Of a DNA stretch of 64,000 bases, positions 1-7,763 are shown in pieces. Where the stretch lies: assembly GCF_008698145.1 (NCBI RefSeq), contig NZ_RZNZ01000004.1, positions 124,001 through 188,000 on the forward strand. The letters are read 5' to 3'. The stretch's first letter is position 1. Every line of letters begins with the position of its first letter. Both the position numbers and the translations under genes were made by a program. Below the pieces are notes generated by a model. The model did no database searches. It was not told the origin of the DNA and worked only from the letters and a program-made list of their open reading frames with translations. This DNA comes from Bifidobacterium vespertilionis (GTDB lineage: Bacteria; Actinomycetota; Actinomycetes; Actinomycetales; Bifidobacteriaceae).

Positions 1-153
1 ATCCAGCAGCGCCTTGATCATGCAGCCGTCGATGTAGTTCCATGTGTTCGGCTTGCCGGCGCGCAGCTTCTCGATGTTCCACGCGGGGGCCTCCGGCGTG
101 CTCGTCTCGATGAGCTGATGGATGTAGGTGTTGAGGATGCGTGCATTGCCCAT
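1..153 (-). CDS. GH105-type unsaturated rhamnogalacturonyl hydrolase, N-terminal fragment (runs off window)
   Basis: Only the first 51 codons are in the window. The protein begins MGNARILNTYIHQLIE and continues to TWNYIDGCMIKALLD. The W-N-Y-x-D-G-C-M-x-x-A-L pattern is the usual start of the alpha/alpha barrel in GH105 (YteR/YesR) hydrolases, which remove a 4,5-unsaturated uronate from rhamnogalacturonan or galacturonan fragments in the cytoplasm. The ATG at 151-153 follows an AAAGGAG ribosome site. It lies 35 bp after the pectin methylesterase stop, so it is probably the third gene of the GH28-CE8 operon. With so few residues GH88 cannot be excluded. It is a different gene from the complete GH105 at 7764-8873. 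Confidence 0.7.
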   Translation of the reverse strand, partial: MGNARILNTYIHQLIETSTPEAPAWNIEKLRAGKPNTWNYIDGCMIKALLD

Positions 154-188
154 GCGGGGAACTCCTTTCGTGCAGTCGGACGCGATGG

Positions 189-1280
189 TCAGAAACCGAT
201 CACTGACTCGCGCGAGAATCGGGCGAGATCGGCATCGGGCAGGATGCGGGCCCACCGGGGCCATGCCATGGGCGCGGCACCGGGACCGGTGGGGTTGATG
301 GCCTGGAAGGTGGCGTGGAGGCGGGCGTCGGGCTTGTTCCAATCATCCCACCCATCCGCGCGGATATGCGCGCCGAGTTCGCAATCGATCAGCGTCACCC
401 GCGCCCAATCGCGCCAGGGACGGCCCAGATACACGGAACCGGGCGCGGCCGGATCGTCCGGATCCGTGGTGAACCGGCAACGATCGAACACGTAGCCGTA
501 CGGCTCGTCCTGCGGGGTGGAGGCCGCGGTCGCATAGCCGTTGATCGCCTCGCCGCGGTTGAGGGACATGATCTCGCAATCCTCGAACCATGCTCGCGCC
601 GATCCGAAGATGAAGTCGATGTCCCCGGCGATCAGGCAGCCGCGGTACAGCTGCCGGCCCACCACACGCGGCGCGAACCGCTTGGGCCCAAGGAAGCCGC
701 CGGGCTGGATCTCCTTCGGCGGCAGCGGACCGGTGAACAGCGTGTCCTGATGGCCCAGCAGCGCGCAGTCGTCCACGGTGAGCCGGTCGCCGTCGGCATA
801 CAGGGCGATCGCCTGGCCCACCTCGCGTCCGTCGCCGGCATCGTTCTCGATCACCAGGCCCCTGAGCGTCACATCGTGCGCGTCCACGAACACGGTGGCC
901 GTGCGGAAGGTGCCGCGCCTGTCTCCCTGACCGTCCGGTGAGGGCATTTTGCCGCCCAGCCCGTAGACGATCCGGGCCGATCGGGGCGCGCCGGCCGCCT
1001 CGATGGTGAGGTTCGGGCGGCGGACGATCAGCCGCTCACGGTACTCCCCCGGCTTCACAAGAATGCGCGCCGGGGCAAGGCCGTCGTCGAGCGACATGAG
1101 ATGGTCCAGCGCGGCGCCGATTGTGGAGAACCGGGCGGAACCGTCCGCGGCGACCGTGAGCGTGGGTGGATCGGCGGATTGCGCGAGCCCGGCAGATTGC
1201 GCGAGCCCGGAGGATTGCACGAACCCGGTGGCCGTTCCGGCGATCGGACCGGCGGCCGTCCCGGCGATCGGACCGGTCAT
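189..1280 (-). CDS. Pectin methylesterase (CE8)
   Basis: The 363-residue protein hydrolyses methyl esters of polygalacturonate. The carbohydrate esterase 8 beta-helix signatures appear in order: GHQDTLF (about residue 176), GDIDFIFG (about 220, catalytic Asp) and YLGRPW (about 285, substrate Arg). No signal peptide is visible, so it probably acts on imported oligosaccharides. The first 36 residues are low-complexity, with repeats of GPIAGTA and SGLAQSA that belong to no known domain and may be a slippage-derived extension. Its ATG overlaps the stop of the polygalacturonase gene by 4 bp (ATGA), indicating translational coupling. The family is clear; cytoplasmic location is inferred from the missing leader. 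Confidence 0.9.
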   Translation of the reverse strand: MTGPIAGTAAGPIAGTATGFVQSSGLAQSAGLAQSADPPTLTVAADGSARFSTIGAALDHLMSLDDGLAPARILVKPGEYRERLIVRRPNLTIEAAGAPRSARIVYGLGGKMPSPDGQGDRRGTFRTATVFVDAHDVTLRGLVIENDAGDGREVGQAIALYADGDRLTVDDCALLGHQDTLFTGPLPPKEIQPGGFLGPKRFAPRVVGRQLYRGCLIAGDIDFIFGSARAWFEDCEIMSLNRGEAINGYATAASTPQDEPYGYVFDRCRFTTDPDDPAAPGSVYLGRPWRDWARVTLIDCELGAHIRADGWDDWNKPDARLHATFQAINPTGPGAAPMAWPRWARILPDADLARFSRESVIGF

Positions 1281-2929
1281 TGGCGGACCACCCTGTCCAC
1301 GTTGGTCAGCTGCAGCTCGTCGCCGTCCTGGCCCTCGATGCGCACGTCGTCCAGCACCAGCGTCTCAACGTTCTGCGCGATGATGCCCTGGCGGACCATC
1401 GGCTCCACCTGGCAGGCCATGGCCGGCGTGGTGGGCTCGGCGTCCGGAGAGAAGGTGACATGGATATTGTGGAACTCCAGCTTGCCAACCTTGCTTTCCG
1501 GCAGACCGGTGATCCACGTGGCGGCGGCGTGGCAGTTGAGCGCCTCGATGTCGCGGAACTCCAGCGACTCCACCTTGGGCGTGCGATCGTCCACGGGCAG
1601 CGGCTCGCGGGTCTGCACGTAGTCGGTCTTGCCGTCGGGGTCGCAGAAGTAGAAGGAGTTGACCACGAAGGGGGTGAGCACCTCATCCATGCGGATGTGC
1701 TCGAAGCGGATGTTGCGGTAGATCGAATCCTTGCCGCGGCCGCGACGGGACTTGATCCGCAGACCGCGATCCGTGCGCTCGAACAGGCAGTCGCGCACGG
1801 TGAGGTTCTCGATGCCGCCGGACGCCTCGGAGCCCAGGACCACCGAACCATGGCCGTCGTGCATGTAGCACTGCTCGACGATCATGTTGCGGCATGCCGG
1901 GCGCAGCGATCGGGGCATGGAGATCTTGCCCGACTTGACGGCGATGCAGTCGTCGCCCACGGAGAAATGCGTGCCGATCACGCGCACGCCGTCGCAGGAC
2001 TCCGGATCGAAGCCGTCGGTGTTCGGCGAGACCTTGGGGCTCTCGATCGTCACGCAGGCCAGCGTGAAATCGCGGCACAGCGTGGGATGGAAGTTCCAGC
2101 TGGGCGAGTTGCGCACGGTGATGCCGGCGAAGGTGGCGTGATCGCAGTCGGACAGGAACACCATGTGCGGGCGGGCGGCGATGCGGATGCGCTTGGGCTC
2201 GAACCACCAGTTGTCCTCATCCCGATTCGCGCCGCCGTCGATCGCGCCGCGGCCGCAGACGGTCACGTTCTCAAGGCCGATGCCGGTGATCACGCCGCAG
2301 AACATCGGGACGACCGATTCGCCCTCCCAGGTGCCCAGGGGCAGGAGGCCAGTGCCGTTGTAGCCGTCGCACGGGGCGTTCGCGGGCTCGGCGGCGTTCG
2401 TGGCCGCGTTCGTGGCCTTCGCCGCGTTCGTGGCCGTTTGGGTGACGGGCAGGTAGGCGAGATTCTCACGATCGTGACGGGCGCGGATGGTGGCCCCCTC
2501 GGCGATGTCGAGAGTGATGTCCGACTTGAGGAAGATGTTCTTGACGCGCCAATCGCCGGCGGGCACCAGCACGCGGGCGTCGCGCGGGGCGGCCATGATC
2601 GCGGCCATGATCGATTGGGTGTCATCATGGACGCCGTCGCCGATCGCGCCGAAATCGCGCACGTTCAGCGTGAACGATTCGTGCTTGGTGGTGAATGCGA
2701 TCTCCACGGGCTCGGCGGCGACCATGCCACCGCTTGCGACGGGCTCATAGCGGACGATCTGCTCGGTGTCCGGCTCGAGACCATCGAGGTAGGTGACGAT
2801 GTGATCGGTCTCGGTTTTCAGCTCGCCATTGACGAAAACTTTCCACGGATTTTCCGCGCGCCAGATGCCGGCGTACTTCATTTCGATGACGGCGAATCGT
2901 GCGCCAACGGTGATCAATTCCAGCTGCAT
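1277..2929 (-). CDS. Polygalacturonase / exo-polygalacturonosidase (GH28)
   Basis: This 550-residue GH28 beta-helix protein hydrolyses alpha-1,4 galacturonic acid linkages. Residues 1-85 form a small beta-rich N-terminal domain. The helix begins at VRDFGAIGDGVHDDTQSI. The catalytic set is complete: NTDGFD (about 289), GDDC (about 312), HGHGSVVLGSE (about 350) and RIKS (about 380). There is no signal peptide, as in cytoplasmic exo-acting bacterial members. It is the first gene of the GH28-CE8-GH105 operon, preceded by AGAGAGGAC and by a 1-kb repeat-filled leader. A TGCAAC-N3-TGGCAAC site lies 75 bp upstream. Exo versus endo action cannot be proven from sequence. Confidence 0.92.
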   Translation of the reverse strand: MQLELITVGARFAVIEMKYAGIWRAENPWKVFVNGELKTETDHIVTYLDGLEPDTEQIVRYEPVASGGMVAAEPVEIAFTTKHESFTLNVRDFGAIGDGVHDDTQSIMAAIMAAPRDARVLVPAGDWRVKNIFLKSDITLDIAEGATIRARHDRENLAYLPVTQTATNAAKATNAATNAAEPANAPCDGYNGTGLLPLGTWEGESVVPMFCGVITGIGLENVTVCGRGAIDGGANRDEDNWWFEPKRIRIAARPHMVFLSDCDHATFAGITVRNSPSWNFHPTLCRDFTLACVTIESPKVSPNTDGFDPESCDGVRVIGTHFSVGDDCIAVKSGKISMPRSLRPACRNMIVEQCYMHDGHGSVVLGSEASGGIENLTVRDCLFERTDRGLRIKSRRGRGKDSIYRNIRFEHIRMDEVLTPFVVNSFYFCDPDGKTDYVQTREPLPVDDRTPKVESLEFRDIEALNCHAAATWITGLPESKVGKLEFHNIHVTFSPDAEPTTPAMACQVEPMVRQGIIAQNVETLVLDDVRIEGQDGDELQLTNVDRVVRQ

Positions 2930-3003
2930 GACTGTCCTCTCTAGACTTTGGCTTCATTGCTCTACAGTCAGCCTAGAGTGATTCCAAGCGGCGATCACGT
3001 TCC

Positions 3004-3019
3004 GTTGCCAATTGTTGCA
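3004..3019 (-). promoter_or_regulatory. Candidate pectin-regulon operator upstream of GH28
   Basis: The plus strand reads GTTGCCAATTGTTGCA, 75 bp upstream of the GH28 start codon. It is one of six copies of GTTGCCANNNGTTGCA in the window, all in the same orientation relative to a minus-strand pectin or uronate gene. The core is a direct repeat of GTTGC ten bases apart. The regulator is unknown. Confidence 0.5.
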
Positions 3020-3092
3020 TCATGCACAGCCGAAAACTTTTCGGCGCGACCATCGCAATCCGATTCCCAGCCGCACGGTTTCCCGCCGCACG

Positions 3093-3114
3093 TTGCGTAT
3101 ACATGTATACGCAA
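3093..3114. repeat. Solo copy of the GTATAC palindrome (family A)
   Basis: This is a perfect 22-nt palindrome with half-site TTGCGTATACA. It is followed by ACGACGCCGAACGG, the same flank that follows the copies at 3583-3829. The solo copy lies about 470 bp from the main array, separated from it by a different palindrome array. Confidence 0.8.
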
Positions 3115-3181
3115 ACGACGCCGAACGGGCGGCACCGATTCCCCCACCGCGCCGCTTTCCCGCCGATACCCTACCGCACGG

Positions 3182-3455
3182 TTTGTAACATTGTTACAGA
3201 ACGCACCTTAGACGACGCACCTCGCGGCACTTTCCGTAACAGATTTACGGAACGCACCTTAGACGGTACCCTTCCAAGTTCGTTCTGTAACTCTTTTACA
3301 GAACGGACATGGAACAGCACCTCCCCACGCACTTTCTGTAACGGATTTACAGAATGGACGCCGAACGGCCTCCCCCGTCGCACTTTTTGTAACACCGTTA
3401 CAGAACGGACCACGAGGGGATCGTAATCGGCACTTTTTGTAACGAATTTACAGAA
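3182..3455. repeat. Array of six TGTAA/TTACA palindromes, period about 50 bp (family B)
   Basis: Six inverted repeats start at about 3182, 3232, 3282, 3334, 3385 and 3435. Each has arms like TTCTGTAA and TTACAGAA around a centre of 3-5 bases. The intervening sequences are 28-30 bp and partly similar to one another (GAACGCACCTTAGACG occurs twice). The array lies in the leader of the GH28 operon. It could be a multi-site operator array or a set of transcribed hairpins. No gene is supported in 2930-3974. Confidence 0.85.
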
Positions 3456-3582
3456 TAAGCATCGCAATGGCGGCGGACGGCATGAGTCGAGCGGCAGTCA
3501 TCAGGCAGCGAGACCAACGGCGAACCGGCGACTCTTCGGCCACGCGTCGCCACCTGTCTGTCGTCCGCCGCCGTTTGCCTGT

Positions 3583-3829
3583 CGTTTGCATATACGTGTA
3601 TACGCAAACGACAATACGCAAACGACATCAAGTACCGCCCCACAATGCACGTTGCGTATACATGTATATGCAAACGACGTTGAACAGCCTCTCCCGCCGC
3701 ACATTGCATATACACGTATATGAAAATGACGCCGAATGGGCCGCTCCGCTGTCCATTGCGTATACATGTATATGCAAACGACGTTCAACGGCCCGTTTCA
3801 ACGCATGTTTCATATACGTGTATATGCAA
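3583..3829. repeat. Array of five GTATAC-type palindromes, period 52 bp (family A)
   Basis: Five 22-nt near-palindromes (TTGCRTATACRTGTATATGCAA in degenerate form) start at 3586, 3652, 3704, 3756 and 3808. The last four are spaced exactly 52 bp. The 30-bp spacers are related (ACGACGTTGAACRGCC), so this is a degenerating tandem repeat and not a CRISPR with unique spacers. There is no cas gene. It lies 145 bp past the stop of the symporter gene. Confidence 0.85.
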
Positions 3830-3974
3830 CGGGCGGCGAGAGAGGAGCCGGCGGAAAGCGCAACGGCCAGGGGAAACGCAACCGGCGAAGCGGCCGGGCG
3901 ATCGGCGATCGGGCAAACAACGGAACCCGCACCGACCACCCGGCCGCGACAGTCACGCAACCGTCACGCAACCG

Positions 3975-5534
3975 TCACGCGGCGGGGGTGATCTCCTCCT
4001 CCTGGTAGCCGATGTTGTTGTGCGCGAAGCACTGCTCGTACTTGAGGCCGGAGAGGTCCTCGCACACGCGGCGCACCTCGGGCTTGACGTCCTTCATGAG
4101 GCCGCCGTTCTTGACGCGCTCCACTTCGCCGGTGACCACCGCGCAGGTGTCCTTGTCCAGCGTCAGGAAGTGGGAGAGCACAGCGGAAAGGATGAACATC
4201 ACGCAGCAGCCCACGAGCAGGGTGATGGCGATGGTGACCGGCACGGAGATCGGCTGCTCCACATGCTGGCCCTTGGTGGAAATGAAGCCGGAGGCGAGCA
4301 GGACGAAGCCGAACACCGTGGTCACGATCGCCTGCAGCAGCTGCTGGACCAGACGCTGGGAGGCGGAGTAGACGCCCTCGCGGCGGCGCAGGGTGATGAG
4401 CTCGTCCACATCGGGCACGTAGTTGAGCATCGCGTCGGGCAGGTACTGGAAGCCGGCGTAGAAGAACTTCCACACGCAGAAGACGATCGGGTAGGCGACC
4501 ATCACGGCGGCCACGGGGATCGCGTCGGTGAACTGCAGCACGCCGAAGGTGACGAACACGGCCATGGAGACCGCGGCGCCGATCACCGCGAACCAGTAGG
4601 GCTTGTGGAAGCCCTTCTTGACCAGCAGCGGCACCCAGATGGCCATGCAGACGATCGCCACGATCTTGCCGGGCATTTCGGAGCCGGACGCCCACGCCTT
4701 GGTGATGCCGAGCGTGTAGACGATGAAGTAGCTGTAGGCCGCGGACCACACGGAGGCGGCGAACTGGGACGGCATCCACGTGTAGAGCAGACGGCGGAAA
4801 GCCTTGTTGCGGAAGGTGGACAGCACGTCGATGACGAGCTTCTTGATGCCCTCCCACACGTTGACGATCTTCTCCTCGGCGACCTCGTCCACGGTCTTCT
4901 CCCAGGTGCTCAGGTAGAGGGTGACCAGGCCGAAGATCATGATCGAGGCGTTGATGCAGGCGATGATGAAGTAGGAGTGCGGGTTGTCCTCGCCGAACAC
5001 GCCGAAGCCGAAGGCGGTGAGGGCGGCCATGAGGAAGCCGGTCACGTTGCCGAAGACGCGCTTCATGCCGGTCAGGTAGCCGCGCTCCTGGAAGTCGTCG
5101 GTCATCTCGATGGCGAGCGGCACGAGGGACGTGGACGCGAAGGAATAGCCGACGTTATAGATCAGGTAGCACACCAGGTAGTAGCCGAAGCCGAAGGGCG
5201 TGACCAGGAAGATCAGCGGCTCGGCGACCATCATGGGGATGGCGGCGAGGATCCAGAAGCGGCGGCGGCCGAAGCGGCGGCCGAGCCTGGTGGCGTAGAA
5301 GTTGTCCGAGAAGAAGCCCATGAGCGGGGCGAGCACGGCGTCCAGGTAGATGGCGGCGGAGGCGATGATGGCCGCCTCACCCGCGGACAGGCCGCACTCG
5401 GTGGACACGAACATGATCAGATACGTGTGCGTGAACGTGAGGGCGCCGGAATTGAGCAGACCGCCCATGCCGTAGCCGAATCGCGTCCAATACGTGATCT
5501 TCCTCTTCTTGCCGACCCATGAGAGACCAGCCAT
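3975..5534 (-). CDS. GPH-family sugar/hexuronide:cation symporter (MFS fold)
   Basis: The 519-residue membrane protein belongs to the glycoside-pentoside-hexuronide symporter family, with about 12 hydrophobic segments. It begins WVGKKRKITYWTRFGYGMGG, and the N-terminal family signature continues with a loop containing D-x-x-L-A-P-L-M-G. It is about 60 residues longer than typical, mostly in the cytoplasmic C-terminus after the last helix. The chosen ATG (5532-5534) follows AAAGGGGTGG; a longer form lacks a ribosome site. Neighbouring pectin enzymes and an upstream pectin-type motif suggest uptake of galacturonate or short galacturonides. That substrate is inferred. Confidence 0.85.
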   Translation of the reverse strand: MAGLSWVGKKRKITYWTRFGYGMGGLLNSGALTFTHTYLIMFVSTECGLSAGEAAIIASAAIYLDAVLAPLMGFFSDNFYATRLGRRFGRRRFWILAAIPMMVAEPLIFLVTPFGFGYYLVCYLIYNVGYSFASTSLVPLAIEMTDDFQERGYLTGMKRVFGNVTGFLMAALTAFGFGVFGEDNPHSYFIIACINASIMIFGLVTLYLSTWEKTVDEVAEEKIVNVWEGIKKLVIDVLSTFRNKAFRRLLYTWMPSQFAASVWSAAYSYFIVYTLGITKAWASGSEMPGKIVAIVCMAIWVPLLVKKGFHKPYWFAVIGAAVSMAVFVTFGVLQFTDAIPVAAVMVAYPIVFCVWKFFYAGFQYLPDAMLNYVPDVDELITLRRREGVYSASQRLVQQLLQAIVTTVFGFVLLASGFISTKGQHVEQPISVPVTIAITLLVGCCVMFILSAVLSHFLTLDKDTCAVVTGEVERVKNGGLMKDVKPEVRRVCEDLSGLKYEQCFAHNNIGYQEEEITPAA

Positions 5535-5627
5535 AATCAACCACCCCTTTGTAATTGCGTCCCACGGCTGCCATCGCGCGGTGCTGCGCATGTCGCGGAA
5601 CGAAACTTTTCAGTGACGGGAGTGAAG

Positions 5628-5675
5628 ATTAAGCAAGCTTTCTTAATGATCGTTCATCCGTTGCCAGCCTTTGCA
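5628..5675 (-). promoter_or_regulatory. Symporter control region: palindrome plus pectin-regulon motif
   Basis: ATTAAGCAAGCTTTCTTAAT (5628-5647) is a 20-nt palindrome with one mismatched pair. It is followed at 5660-5675 by GTTGCCAGCCTTTGCA, a copy of the direct-repeat motif found before other pectin and uronate genes. Both lie 94-141 bp upstream of the symporter ATG. Two different regulators could act here. Confidence 0.5.
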
Positions 5676-5771
5676 AAACGATTGACGTAAGCGACGGGGC
5701 GGATTCGGGACCGGATTGGGGAACCGGGGTCGAGGGACGATCCAGGCAAAGACAAAGGAAAGGCAAAGGAA

Positions 5772-5804
5772 AAGGCCGACCGGTGGACAGGACCGGTCGG
5801 CCTT
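5772..5804 (-). terminator. Intrinsic terminator after the RpiB-fold isomerase gene
   Basis: A 13-bp perfect stem (AAGGCCGACCGGT and its complement) encloses a 7-nt loop. On the minus strand it is followed by TTTTCCTTTGCC, a classic intrinsic terminator. It closes the kduD-isomerase unit before the symporter promoter region. The rest of 5535-5932 shows no gene. Confidence 0.85.
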
Positions 5805-5932
5805 GGGAAGGAAATAATCAGGGGGAAGAGAAACGTCCGGCCGGGCGCGGCAAGGAACCGAAGGCGTCCGGCCGGGGTGGATCGCCAAGGCGGTCCGGGA
5901 TTGGATCCGCGGCAAACGGCGGATCCGATGGA

Positions 5933-6568
5933 TCAGATCAGGGACAGGACGTAGTCCTTGATCTCGCCATCCTGGGCGTTGGCGGTGAACAGCTCCTTGA
6001 AGTGCTCGCCGGCGAAGGCGCCCTTGACCAGCTCCGGGTCCAGGGCCTTGTAGATGTCGACCAGCGGCTTGAAGGCGGCCTCACGGACACCGTCGAGGAT
6101 CTTCTTGTTGCGCTGCTCGGGGACGACGCGCTCCTTCGGGTAGCCGGAGCCCGGCTCCTCGAGCCACATCTGCTCGAAGATGTACTTGAGCTGCAGCTCC
6201 TGGCCCCAGCCGTTCTTGAGGGCGAACGGGATGGCCATGGCGTTGCCGTCGTTGATCTGGGCGAAGGTGTAGGCGTCCAGCGGGTCCTCGACGTGACCGC
6301 AGATCACGCCCGGGAAGGAGTTGAGCGCGAGCATGGCGCCCTCGCCAGTGCCGCAGCCGGTGACGACGAAGTCGGCGGCCTTGGTGTTGAGCAGGGCGGC
6401 GGCAAGGATGCCGTTCTGCACGTAGGTGAGCTGGGCCTCGTCATCGGCGGCGTACATGCCGTAGTTGTCGACCTCGAAGCCCTTTTCGTCGGCGACCTTC
6501 TTCAGGGCGTCGTAGATCAGGCCGTTCTTGGCGGCCTGGGAGTTCTCGTTGATCAAAGCGATGCGCAT
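5933..6568 (-). CDS. RpiB/LacA/LacB-fold isomerase, probable 4-deoxy-5-keto-uronate isomerase (DhuI-like)
   Basis: The 211-residue protein has an RpiB-type core: MRIALINENSQAAKNG, then VVTGCGTGEGAMLALN near residue 90, where the RpiB active-site Cys lies, and GNAMAIPFAL. It is about 60 residues longer than ribose-5-phosphate isomerase B. In lactobacilli and streptococci an RpiB-fold enzyme (DhuI) replaces KduI for 4-deoxy-5-keto-uronate, paired with an SDR reductase (DhuD). Here such an SDR gene lies immediately upstream, so the same role is inferred. The start used follows GAAAGGAA; an in-frame ATG 18 bp earlier would overlap that ribosome site. Confidence 0.75.
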   Translation of the reverse strand: MRIALINENSQAAKNGLIYDALKKVADEKGFEVDNYGMYAADDEAQLTYVQNGILAAALLNTKAADFVVTGCGTGEGAMLALNSFPGVICGHVEDPLDAYTFAQINDGNAMAIPFALKNGWGQELQLKYIFEQMWLEEPGSGYPKERVVPEQRNKKILDGVREAAFKPLVDIYKALDPELVKGAFAGEHFKELFTANAQDGEIKDYVLSLI

Positions 6569-6613
6569 GGGTGTGTTTCCTTTCATTTACGAAAAACCGA
6601 TGCGGAGGGGAGC

Positions 6614-6654
6614 CGAAGGATCCTTCGACTCCGCTCCGCTTCGCTCAGGATGAC
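6614..6654. repeat. GGATCCTTCGAC...GCTCAGGATGAC intergenic repeat
   Basis: This is one half of the dispersed repeat seen at seven places in the window, reading CGAAGGATCCTTCGACTCCG followed by CTTCGCTCAGGATGAC. It lies just upstream of the isomerase gene. No coding capacity is evident. Confidence 0.8.
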
Positions 6655-6681
6655 GGGGAGACGCCCGTCACGCCGAAAACG

Positions 6682-6725
6682 GTGACGGCGCGTGCGACTT
6701 CAAGGCGCGGAAGACGCTCCGTCAC
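6682..6725. repeat. Short form of the CGTGCGR-CTTC/GAAG-ACGCTC hairpin element
   Basis: This 44-nt hairpin has an outer 7-bp stem (GTGACGG/CCGTCAC). Inside it carries the conserved pair CGTGCGACTTC ... GAAGACGCTC and a short loop. It shares the internal signature of the 107-nt element at 6737-6843 but lacks the apical arm. Confidence 0.7.
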
Positions 6726-6736
6726 TTCACTTTCCA

Positions 6737-6843
6737 CAAATCGCGCGGCGGCGCGTGCGGCTTTCGCCGTCGCCGGGCGCAGGCGTACGAAGGTACGTCA
6801 AGCCCGCCGTAAGGCGAAAGACGCTCCGCCGCCGCGCGATTTG
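6737..6843. repeat. 107-nt nested hairpin element, copy 1
   Basis: A perfect 17-bp outer stem (6737-6753 with 6827-6843) encloses CGTGCGG, a stem CTTTCGCC/GGCGAAAG, a CGGGC/GCCCG stem, an apical GGCGTAC-gaag-GTACGTC hairpin and ACGCTC. It begins one base after the stop codon of the kduD-like gene. Copy 2 at 12144-12250 has the same length and layout but different stem sequences. It may act as a 3' RNA structure or a mobile hairpin. Confidence 0.85.
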
Positions 6844-6844
6844 C

Positions 6845-7651
6845 TCACTGGGGCTGCTTGCCGATGTAAGCCAGAATGCCGCCGTCCACGTACAGGACGA
6901 GGCCGTTGACGAAGTCGGAGGCGTCGGAGGCGAGGAAGACGGCCGGGCCCTGAAGATCCTCGGGGGTGCCCCAACGGGCGGCCGGGGTCTTGGCGACGAT
7001 GAAGGCGTCGAAGGGGTGGCGGGAGCCGTCGGGCTGGCGCTCGCGAAGCGGGGCGGTCTGCGGGGTGGCGATGTAGCCGGGTCCGATGGCGTTGCACTGG
7101 ATGTTGGCTTCGCCGTACTCGGAGCAGATGTTGCGGGTGAGCATCTTGAGGCCACCCTTGGCGGCGGCGTAGGCGGAGACGGTCTCGCGGCCGAGTTCGG
7201 ACATCATGGAGCAGATGTTGATGATCTTGCCGTGGCCCTTCTTGATCATGCCGGGCAGGACAGCCTTGGAAACGATGAAGGGGCCGTTGAGGTCGACGTC
7301 GATGACCTGGCGGAAGTCCTTGGCGGACATCTCGAGCATGGGGATGCGCTTGATGATGCCGGCGTTGTTGACCAGGATGTCGATGGTGCCGAGATCGCGC
7401 TCGATGTCCTTGACCAGCTGGGCGACGGCGTCCTCATCGGTCACGTCGGCGACGTAACCGTGAGCCTCGATGCCGGCCTCCTTGTAGGAGGCGAGGCCGC
7501 GATCGACGGCCTCCTGGGTGCGGTCGTTGAAGGCGATCTTCGCACCGGCCGCGGCGAACGCGGACGCGATGGCGAAACCGATGCCGTAGGAGGCGCCGGT
7601 GACCAGCGCGACCTTGCCCTCCAGGGAGAACTTGTTCATATCGAAGGCCAT
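6845..7651 (-). CDS. kduD: SDR oxidoreductase, KduD/DhuD-type 2-keto-3-deoxygluconate (2-deoxygluconate) dehydrogenase
   Basis: The 268-residue short-chain dehydrogenase has TGASYGIG (about residue 19, NAD(P) binding), NNAG (about 96) and a Ser...YAAAK active site near 145-165. The C-terminal stretch containing GPGYIATPQTAPLRE and YVDGGILAYIG is typical of the gluconate-5-dehydrogenase/KduD branch found beside uronate isomerases. It is expected to interconvert 2,5-diketo-3-deoxygluconate and KDG, the step after the RpiB-fold isomerase. The ATG follows AGAAAGGAAG. The promoter region upstream carries two overlapping palindromes. Gluconate 5-dehydrogenase activity is the main alternative. Confidence 0.8.
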   Translation of the reverse strand: MAFDMNKFSLEGKVALVTGASYGIGFAIASAFAAAGAKIAFNDRTQEAVDRGLASYKEAGIEAHGYVADVTDEDAVAQLVKDIERDLGTIDILVNNAGIIKRIPMLEMSAKDFRQVIDVDLNGPFIVSKAVLPGMIKKGHGKIINICSMMSELGRETVSAYAAAKGGLKMLTRNICSEYGEANIQCNAIGPGYIATPQTAPLRERQPDGSRHPFDAFIVAKTPAARWGTPEDLQGPAVFLASDASDFVNGLVLYVDGGILAYIGKQPQ

Positions 7652-7686
7652 GATTAGGCTTCCTTTCTGTCGTCTATGACGATTCC

Positions 7687-7757
7687 ATTCAATCTTCAGT
7701 TATGCGGTTAGTCAACCTTGTTGCACGTCGTTGTCACGATCGTGAAACCGGTTTCAC
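7687..7757 (-). promoter_or_regulatory. Promoter and double-palindrome operator of kduD
   Basis: On the minus strand TTGACT and TTGAAT, 17 bp apart, fit a sigma-70 promoter (plus-strand 7687-7715). Upstream of it lie TCACGATCGTGA (7734-7745) and GTGAAACCGGTTTCAC (7742-7757). Both are perfect palindromes and they overlap by four bases. The second has the CG-centred form of LacI-family operators. Confidence 0.65.
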
Positions 7758-7763
7758 ATCGCC

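Noticed and set aside
2468-2479. TCACGATCGTGA operator inside the GH28 gene
   Set aside because: It matches the kduD palindrome but lies in the middle of a conserved coding region and is probably chance.
3182-3829. CRISPR array
   Set aside because: Spacing is CRISPR-like, but the repeats are short imperfect palindromes, the spacers are related to one another, and no cas gene is present.
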